Source: Actinostola sp. cb2023
Taxonomy: Eukaryota; Cnidaria; Anthozoa; Actiniaria; Actinostolidae
Direction: 5' to 3'
NCBI GenBank assembly: GCA_033675265.1
Contig: JAUJYZ010000484.1
Location: 124,001 to 188,000 of the forward strand
Length of the DNA stretch: 64,000 bases
Position 1 is the first letter of the stretch, and every line of letters begins with the position of its first letter. A program made the position numbers and the translations under genes. The notes beneath the pieces are model-generated. The model had not been told where the DNA came from, searched no databases, and was given only the letters and a program-made list of their open reading frames with translations. Below are positions 9,905 to 19,600 of this stretch, in pieces.

Positions 9905-11020
9905 GTCAGCAGTTCGGTTTGCGGGCGCATATTTTTAATTTAATTAGCCCCAGCAGAATTGTACTAAAGTTTTGAGAAGTGTATAACTGTACACAAATAC
10001 ACAATAAATGCCAAATGTATGATTTCAAGGTAGATCGACAATTATATTGCAATTGCAGGAGAAATTGGCTAGAATTGGAAGTGGGCTACCTGTGCTTTTA
10101 GTGAGCTATGAATTGTAGTATAGTTATTGTAGGCATTTATTGACTAGAATATAGCTCTAAATAAGTTATATATCTTGTAAAACATCCATTTCTCTTAGCT
10201 CTATCGTGATATGCCCACGATGTGACTAATATAAACGTTGATATATCCATTTTGCGACCAAAATTCACTCGTGAACCCAGATTTATGTCAACTGTCATAA
10301 ATTATTCAAATTTTAATTTTAAAATTATGACGTATATCTAGACCCAGGCCCTTGAGTGATTGCATAGGCCAAGATGGCGGACCAACTCGACTGATTCGAG
10401 TGAGAACACGAAGAAACCAACTTAAAATGTCCAGTTTTGCCAAACAAAACTTGTCGAACATGACTTTGCTAGTTCAGCTGTTTTTCTTGGTATTTAATCC
10501 AAAAGTGCACCCTGGTAGGAAGAGTTATTGTCAAATGAACTAAAGGAAATCGTCGAACACTCTTCGATAAACAACTTACGATGTTCGCACTTTGACCAAC
10601 TACAACTGGCATGGCGCTACAAGCTGAATACTTTGGGCTGTTTGGCTAAATACGGAATATTTGTATAGGATTGAATACAGCTTAAGCTCAGAACTTCAAC
10701 ACAGTTTTGCACCTAGTTTATGCCGTTAATCTACAAGAAAAGGACACTTAACAATGTAATGAGTCAACACGAAGCTTGTAAGATGTTCGCAAACGGTACG
10801 TGTCTCAAGTAAAGTACTTTTATTTGTATTTTTTTGTGATTCTCCAGTCATTCTGTCCTAAGAACGCCATTTTGTATGAGCGTACTGCGCATACTCAATA
10901 GAATTTGGCAGCCATACTGTCCTCGATTCTTGGCCATGCCATCCTAAATATGAAGGTTTGTATTGTAAATATAATACAACTATATTGCGGAATTCAGTTT
11001 AACTGCAGTGTTTATTTATT
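9905..11020. other. intron or inserted DNA, no gene recognised
   Basis: About 1.1 kb, AT-rich, between the zinc-finger exon and the next candidate exon. The inverted copy of the exon end at 10918-10940 marks an inversion or foldback insertion. The open frame 10352-10543 contains a CAAGATGGCGGAC motif but no recognisable protein. Confidence 0.5.
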
Positions 11021-11079
11021 TGGATTATACAGGACGTTGGTTTCGAGTTGACGTTTTCCAAGCGCCTGAATAATTTGCT

Positions 11080-11520
11080 ATGCACATTTTATGGAAGCTA
11101 GATGCCCAATTGCACAGCGTGCGCAAAATGAGGCACTTTAAACACCCGATGATGGTAGGGCAGTCAGTTCGCTTTGCTTATCGAGTGTTTGAAGAGGAGA
11201 GCGTTCTTGATTTTCTGCAAGAACAGAAAGAAATAACTATTCGTGTTAGTGCTGCCTTCGACCAAAATAACGTCCCAGTAGTGCTCGACGATTACGAAGA
11301 AGATGATCCCCTAGAGGCCCTTTTAAGGGCAGCAGAGCGCAGAGGAAGACAGCCGAGGAGCAAATGGCAGAACGTACCAAAAGTCCGCAGCTCAATTGTC
11401 ATCGAAGAAGGGAAAGGACGATGCTCTAGAGAGTTTGAAATCCAGTGGTGGTCCAAATTGTACAAAACAAATTTTGGTAAACTTTCTTTTCGTTTTTTTG
11501 TTAATAAGGTTCGTCTGTAA
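11080..11520 (+). CDS. candidate exon of unknown protein
   Basis: 146 residues, highly charged. The middle is acidic (VVLDDYEEDDPLEALL) followed by a basic stretch (RAAERRGRQPRSKWQ) and IEEGKGRCSREFEIQWWSKL. A good acceptor (TTTGGATTATACAG) lies at about 11033, but the frame entered there stops, so the first 20-odd codons are doubtful. It may continue the C2H2 gene; its function is not recognised. The frame ends shortly after a low-complexity FRFFVNK stretch that may be intron read-through. Confidence 0.4.
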   Translation: MHILWKLDAQLHSVRKMRHFKHPMMVGQSVRFAYRVFEEESVLDFLQEQKEITIRVSAAFDQNNVPVVLDDYEEDDPLEALLRAAERRGRQPRSKWQNVPKVRSSIVIEEGKGRCSREFEIQWWSKLYKTNFGKLSFRFFVNKVRL

Positions 11521-12357
11521 ACCAAGTGTCGGGCGATGACATTTCCCCCCTACCCTCCCTCTGGTATATCTTGCATCTCGATCCCATGCCCCGGACGTCC
11601 GATGCATGTTTGTTTTCAAAATGGCGGACTCGGTAATGATATCAGTAGCATGAAGTAGCATTCTATGAAGTTTGATAGGGAATTTAAAAAAGGTTTCTAA
11701 AGAAAAAACATGGTGTGGATGGGGTAAGTTATTGTAAGCTTACTTATTTTTTTAGATAGCTTATATTGCCGTGCAGAAAATTTGGGTAAATTCACTTTCA
11801 CTTCTTACTACATTTACATGTAGTGTACATGCACAAGTCTTGCACATGTACGTTTTCTGCTTTATAACTATTCTTTATATAAGGTAAATAATAATCATTG
11901 AAAATATGTAAATATATGTAAAGCTTACATGACAAATTAAATACCGGTAACTCAATATTGTTTGATTCCATTAAAGTATTGAGTCGTTACTTACTTCCTT
12001 GGAGTTGGAGACATCTTCAGATCATGTGTATCTTTTCCAACGAAGTACATGTATCTCCATCAATTCATTTGCCCATATTGATCCTCACATAAAACTCTAT
12101 TACACCAGTTACAAGTTACACTGATTTATTTTGTTGAAATATTATAAACTGTATAAATGAGTAAACTCTGGGCCACCTATATGTATATACATAAGCTTAC
12201 TGTACACATCCCTAATACCCTATACATACATATTGTATAAATCTAGGCAACACATGACAACTGTTTTGGAAACAACACCTTTAGTTGTACATTACAGCTT
12301 GAAGTGTACATGCAAGTACATTGTACGATGTACTACATTAGAGCAATAAATTACATC
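11521..12357. other. gene-free, AT-rich
   Basis: Rich in TACATGTA-type words, with no reading frame of note and no clear repeat unit. Lies between the convergent genes of the 14.4-kb element. Confidence 0.5.
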
Positions 12358-12945
12358 CGGTTGGAACACCCAATTGGAACATATTAATTATTAATATTAG
12401 GTTGGATGAAATAGACAATTATTTGTATTTTGTTGTAGATTAGAGTAAGAAATTATATTCCATGAACAGATTTACGGGCGAAACACCTAGTAACTTCTGT
12501 TGCTCTGCTCTCGGGCGAAACACCTTAAGAGCAGTTGGAACATGTTATTGATATTAAGTTGGATGAAATAGACAATTATTTGTATTTTGTTGTAGATTAG
12601 AGTAAGAAATTATATTCCATGAACAGATTTACGGGCGATACACCTAGTAACTTCTGTTGCTCTGCTCTCGGGCGAAACACCTTAAGAGCAGTTGGAACAT
12701 GTTATTAATATTAGGTTGGAAGAAATAGACAATTATTTGTATTTTGTTGTAGATTAGAGTAAGAATTATATTCCATGAACAGATTTACGGGCGATACACC
12801 TAGTAACTTCTGTTGCTCTGCTCTCGGGCGAAACACCTTAAGAGCAGTTGGAACATGTTATTAATATTAGGTTGGATGAAATAGACAATTATTTGTATTT
12901 TGTTGTAGATTAGAGTAAGAATTATATTCCATGAACAGATTTACC
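12358..12945. repeat. 157-bp tandem repeat, about 3.6 units
   Basis: Units starting GTTGGATGAAATAGACAATT begin at 12401, 12558, 12715 and 12871 (spacing 157, 157, 156). The last is partial, and a divergent partial unit precedes 12401. Each unit contains GGGCGAAACACCT or GGGCGATACACCT twice and AAGAGCAGTTGGAACATG. It is within the 14.4-kb element, 200 bp past the 3' end of the transposase-like gene. Confidence 0.93.
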
Positions 12946-13153
12946 TTAAAGTCAGTGTATACTGAATTGTACATATATGTATATACTGGATAAAATTTAC
13001 ATATATAATATGTACATACATTTCTAATATTTCTTTAAAAAGTATGACATTATAACTTTACCAAATCGAATTTACATTGATTAGCTATTAACTATTTACA
13101 TGTACACCCGTATCTTTTGTAGGAAATGAAAAGGATTGGATGTTATTAATGTG

Positions 13154-14775
13154 TCAATGCACCCATTTCAAAACTTGCAACATAAGTTGTTTTCTGTGCC
13201 ATCTAATGTTGGCAAAAGACCAAGACAAAATTTCTATAGCATTACTTCCTTGTTCCATTAAATCTTTTCCAGCCAACACAACACCCACTCCACAACTTCC
13301 TGATCCTTGATGATTAAGGACAGCCTCTCTTGCTTGCTAATGTGGCATTCCTAGCCTTTCAAAGTTGTTCAACTTTCTCCACCACAGTGACAGGAGTTCT
13401 GTGAAGTCTGGGTACAGGTTGTGGAGAGCTTCTAGAAGGTGTTGGACTGCCACTAACAGGCCTGGTGGTGCACTGAATTTCATTCCATCATCAAAATACA
13501 TTCTATGAGCTTTAATGTCAATGTAAACAATTCCCCAGTGGGAAGGCATATACACTGGAATGATTACTTGTGAAGTAAAGGAAACTCTTACTTTGGTTCT
13601 TTCAACAGTATTCTTCAGTTGATCCTGGAAGAATTGTTCTTGTGTACTCTCCCAGGTCCAAAGGGCAGTTGGAAAAACAAGGGTATCAAATCCTTGTTTT
13701 GTATTGTTGAATTCCAACATGTACTTCATAAGTGAAGTATCTACCACCATGTTGTCAACATATCTATCACCAACAAGGCAGGCAAATGAATCAACATCAA
13801 TGACCAGTGTATGTGGTGTATCAGAGATCTTTAGAATGACTTTGGAAGGGTAACTGTCCCACAGTGCTGATGATAATCCTTCCATTTGCTCTTTTGTAAA
13901 TCCATCATCAATACTGAGCCATCGTGCTTCTGCTTGAACTTGCCTACAGATTTCATGAACATCACAAAATTTGTGAAGAAGAGACAGGTGATCCAATGTA
14001 AAGGTACCAATGTCACCAAGTGTAACACCTTGGACATGTGTCATCCTTCCATTCTTTCGCAGATCTGCCAATATTTTGTCACATTGATTCAGTGTTGACT
14101 TTGAAGGACGAATATTAATATCAAATGGGTTTGACATGGCTATTCTTGTTTGATACACCACTGTGATGTTATTAATGTGGACTCTGCCATCAACATTTGG
14201 CAGTATTACATTTGCCAGTTGCCTACGACTTGCTCTTGAGCTGGTTTCACAAAGACTCAAGTCATTACTGGAATATTTGGCATTTATTGGGCAAAACTGA
14301 ACTGGTGTTTGAGAATGAGATGGTGGTGATTTAGGTGGTAAGGAGCTTGCTTGTGGAGTACTTGTATGCTTTGGACTAGTTGGTACTTGTTCAGGACTGA
14401 TAGGATGGAGATAGGTACATGTATCATTCAATGGTGTGGAGCTACGTGTATCATAGAATAAGGATTTCCTTGCTCTTTTATGTTTGGGGGCCAGTACTGA
14501 CTGGTCTTGTACACTATTGACGAAGTGTTGGCATGCCAGTTCAACTGTGTTGAGATAGCTATCCTCCCAAGTAGTGTGCTGGTATTCAAATACTGGAATC
14601 ATTTCCTCTGATACATATGATCCTGAAGAACCATAATGGTATACCAGGTAATTCTCTCCAAATATTTGTTCCATTAGTACATTCATGACTACAAACCATT
14701 CCAACTCTCCATTTGCTTGAAGGTTTCTGGCACTAGCTGGTCTCCAGCCGCATCCACGGAAATGAAACTTCTTGC
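13154..14775 (-). pseudogene. last exon: Ulp1/C48-type Cys protease domain with in-frame stop
   Basis: The acceptor ATTACATTTTTAG at 14776 opens KKFHFRGCGWRPAS, in phase with the previous exon. The protease fold occupies the end: YMPSHWGIVYIDIKAHRMYF has the catalytic His, then FDD for the acidic partner. The frame meets TAG at 13337-13339 after GMPH, yet the same frame stays open for 60 more codons and contains HQGSGSCGVGVVL, the expected catalytic-Cys box, before TGA at 13154-13156. One nonsense base therefore removes the nucleophile. Ulp1-type enzymes cleave SUMO or other ubiquitin-like tags; this copy would be inactive without read-through. Confidence 0.85.
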
Positions 14776-16643
14776 CTAAAAATGTAATAGTTTTGAATTA
14801 CAAGAAAAGGTAGAAAACATAGTAATGTTGTGTAATAAATAGTTTTGGTCATATTTAATAATAATTGACAGTAAATAAAATATAGTAACACTATAAAAAT
14901 GTGCATAATGCCTGTACATGGACAAGCAGTTCATTACCTTTCTCATTGGTAGAAATCCCCTCACTTATGCAGAGTCTCAGAAAAAGTAACTTCTCAACAT
15001 AGTGATGAAGTAGGATATCTTCCACTAAATCAATAAAACAGGGTATATTAGTGCAGTTTGATAAGCCATTAGTTGTGCAACAGATAGTGTGATGCTTAGT
15101 ACTAAACTCATGATATTAGTGTACATAATACATAATATCAATGTAAGTAACAATAATTATTACTTTACGATAAAGTTAAGATTGCAAAGTTCCGACGTTT
15201 TGGTGTTGCTAACGCCATTTTCAAGGATAAGTATTGAGTCAATGTACAGAGTTTATATAGAGTCCATTAGTTATGAATAATAATTAGTTCAAGAGTATAT
15301 AGTCACTGGGGAGCACTGAACATTACATACTGTATTGTCATAACTCGTGTATGTCTTGCGGGACTAACACTGGGCGCTTGCTCAATGAAATCTCTTTTCA
15401 TTCAAGCTCTGCATAGCAACGAATTACCATGGCAACAAAATATGTTATATTCCCCCTTTAAACCAGAAAAGTATAGCTACTGTAAGATATTCATAATGAG
15501 GCGTCTTGGGTAATTAAGGTTGGAGGGATTATCTTGTACATGTAGATATTTTCGAATGTTTGACTTACATGATTGTCCAGGTGATGTTGAGTCATGGTTA
15601 GTTGCCCGAGTATAAACTTGTCTTTGAATTCTATGAAGGGCCTCAAATCCTTGGTTAGAATACTTTGTGAAAGACCGGAAACGTCTGAATAGCATGGCAG
15701 AGTGCTCGATTGTAAGGTGTCCATAGTCACCAGTGCCCAGCCTGTCACCAAAGACTTCTCTAAGGAGATAACCCCATTCCTTTGCCTGGCCAGACATTGT
15801 TAATAATTGAAATAAATTAATAATTAAGTAAGTAATGCTCTAATCATAGAAAATATACATGTACAGCTTCAGACATTATGATCAAGATACATGTACATGT
15901 ACTGTAGTAAATCGCATTGCATTTTGAGTCATGAATGTACATGTACCTTCATGTCATACAGGTCTATCTGATCCTCCTCTTCCTCTTCAAATACTTGATT
16001 GCGCACTATTAATGCAATTTCTCTCCATTTTATAAAAACCTACATCACAGAAAAAAAATCCACATTTAACAGGTATGCAACTAAAATTTAATATTTGAGA
16101 TAATAATTTATAACTGCTTGTTAGTAACTGTCCTTAGTTGTGAAAATAAATATCTAACTTCAATGGTGATGGTCAGCTGTTATTTACCATGGTAAAAAAA
16201 TCTTTTATTAGCTTAGTTGCATAGGATGCAGCTACTTCACTTGTTTTGACCTGTTTCTTTCCTTTTCTTGCAGGTTTAGGGAAAGCTTTTGTGTACATGG
16301 CCCCAATTTCTTCTTTTCTTTTGTTCCAATATTTATATTGCTGGTCCAGATACTCTGTTAATTCTAAGAAGCAGTAAAAGTGAATATGAATGAAAATAAA
16401 TACATATAATATGCAAGTTCTACACATACCTTTCCTTTCATAATCCTTGCAAATTTGTCATATTCATGGTATATTATGTTATTATTACTAAATATTATTA
16501 TTTATAATTAGATTATGTATTTACAAAGTGTAGCTATAAATAAATTTAAATATCAGTTCTAGTAGTTTAATTATTCCTGCTCATGCGTTAATACCAGTTT
16601 TCAAGTCAGTGTTAACTGATACATCCATCAGTACAAATAAATA

Positions 16644-16682
<39 letters not shown>

Positions 16683-19600
16683 ACATATACATAATATTTT
16701 AAATTAAAGATATACATAATATATTATTATACATTTTCTGGGATCCATTTTCTCTCAATACTCTTGTTAGTGTCCCCGATATTAGTATTTATTAGTAGGC
16801 CCTGTGTCCAGCTGGTAGCTCTGACACTATTAAAAGTGAATGATTGATATATGTTTAACATCAATGACATTTATTTGCTGTAATAATAATATCTTACTCG
16901 GCAGATTTTCAAGTGGTACATTTTCTTGGTGTGTTCCATGATCCCTTGTATAAAACTGAGAAGAGGACAGTTTGTTTATGACCTGCAATGCAGTGAAATT
17001 AACATTTATGTTTTAATATCAATATATAATAAATATAATATAATATACAGCCCTTTGCAAAAATTCTGTAAATCAAGTATATCAGTATATCCATATATCG
17101 GGTGCATTATGGGTAATTGAAAAAGTCCCCTAAGTGATGTTTCACGCAAGCAACATTGGTGAAACTCTAGAATGTTATGTAATTTAGTCTCTAGTTTGTT
17201 GTTTGTAAGTCTCTGCTGCATACTTTGTGGAAAAACTCTAAAATAGTATTACCCATAATGCACCCGATATATTTGATATGTTTGATATACATAATTTTTA
17301 TATGTTTGATATATTTGATATGTTTGATTTACATAATTTTTGCAAAGGGCTGTATTATATTATATATAATATAAATTATATATAATATAAATTAAACTAA
17401 TTAGAGATCAGAGTGAACATAAATGCATCTAACTGTAGAAGTGTGTATTTTGTATACCTCTTCCTTCATGAAATCACAAAAGCTATATTGGTCCAAGATA
17501 AGCTGTTTTGCAGCACCTGCAGTGTTTCTATAGTATGGAACTATCTTCTCGGTTGGCAGTCCCTTTTCAATGATGATCTCTATATTGTCGAGTATTTGTC
17601 TTTGTGTTGGTCCTTCATAAATAATTAGTTTTAGAAATCAGTATATCCAACAATGATTTGCACAAATTATATTAGAGTACAGTCAAACATTTCTAATCAT
17701 TAATATTAAAATATTATATAATAATGTAAGAGTCAATGAGATATAAAACAATTTATATTATGATCAGATGATGATGGTTATGGTGATGCGGCGATTGTAA
17801 TGATGGTGAAGAAAATTAATATAATGTGTTTACCTGAAAATGTATGCACTCTATAAGTTACAGTTACAGTTATTTGTCTGTTCCCCTTTTCTACTGCTGA
17901 TTCCTGGCCTGCGTTAAGCTTTATGCTGATGCGTTTGTTTTTGAAACTTTCTGGACCAAATCTTGAAAGTTCACCATTAAACTCATCAAGGCATTTACTC
18001 CGATGAGCAAACAAGCCAATCGAGCCTAATAGCTGTTCGGTATTGCGCATTTCACAGTGTAGTGAACATAACATTACATTGCTGAGCTCTTCATCAAGGA
18101 GAAACAACAGGTCGTCGCGTAAACCTGTCCAACTGTAAAAACAAATGTGACATACACCTGTTTTCAAAAACGTTGTCCATTTACAAAATACAAAATAGTA
18201 AATAGTAGAAAGGAATTAATTAGAGACAAAAGAAATGCACTCAAGCTGAACTCTGGCTCATTGTTTCTCTAGTTAATTCCTTTCTACTATTTACTATTTT
18301 GTATTTTGTAAATGGACAACGTTTTTGAAAACAGGTGTATATTAAAATTTAATGTCACAATAACTTTTTTCAGTTTATTATAGAGTGATTCCAATAAACC
18401 TGGACACTACTAATTAGTTGTCAGTGTTTATTAGATGCAAAGAAACAAAAGAAAAACAAAAGCGTTAGTGTCTAATAGTGTGTATTGGTGTAATTAGTAA
18501 TGCCCAGGTTTATTGGAATCACTCTAAAACCATGACACAACTTAGAGTGCAATTTAGAAAAGCTTGAAAACTAAATAACTAATTAGTACTAAATAGCACT
18601 AATGAAACAATAGAAAACAATAGAAATAGCACTATTTAGTACTATTTAAAATTAGTACTATTTCACACTTTTCTAAATTGCACTCTAGTAACTAAATAGT
18701 ACTAAATAGTATAAAATCCTTTGTTTTCCATTGTTTAGATTAGTGCTATTTTGTACTATTTAGTTAGTACTTTTTCATGGATATATTGTATGCACTCTAT
18801 AAGTTACAGTTACAGTTATTTGTCTGCTCAATTGATACATTTTGATCAGTCCTTACACACCTCCCTATATTAGCCTTGCTCCGACTATAACAATCTTTAA
18901 GGCAACCAATACAAGCCCCGTCTTCATCAGCTGTGATTTTACACGCACATCCCTATTGGGAAACAAAACGTTTTGCCGGTTAAATATTTTGAAATCCCCT
19001 AGGTTTAGTTCCATGCAATTGTAGGATGATCAACATACCCTTATTGCTAAACAATAGATGCAACAATCTGTATCCAGTCCCCTTCCTCCAATCTTAAAAT
19101 TATCATTATCTTCCATTTTTTTCTTCATTAGAAGACAAAGAGCTTTATAGTCGGCAGTTGTTACTGTAGAAGAAATGAATTCCAGCTTAATCTAAAATGT
19201 ATCCTAAAAATAATTGTGTTTTGACTAATACCAACCTGAAAATTTTATTTTATATTCTTTGCCATCCACTGTGATTCCATTTCTTTTAATGGCGTTCTTT
19301 TGGGTATTCAGCGTTCTTATTAGACGTTCTATTTCTTTCCTTTGAGGCAAAAAACAATATGGTTTCGAGTTACTGTCAGTTATTGTATAGATGTAATGCA
19401 CCATGAATTCCAGCTGTTTCCATTCCAACATAACCCCCCACCCCACCCGACCATACTCCAGTGATTTATAAGGACCTGTGTTCCGGGGAGGGACGGAAAT
19501 TTTGTACAACAACGTGTTGACCTGGGGGTGAGGGGCGGGGATAACTTGACCGAGCGTATCAATGGAGGAATTCATAATAATGGCTTGAAAAACAAGATCT

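Noticed and set aside
9905..9943. Continuation of the zinc-finger frame to the stop at 9943
   Set aside because: It follows a plausible splice donor and has no recognisable composition.
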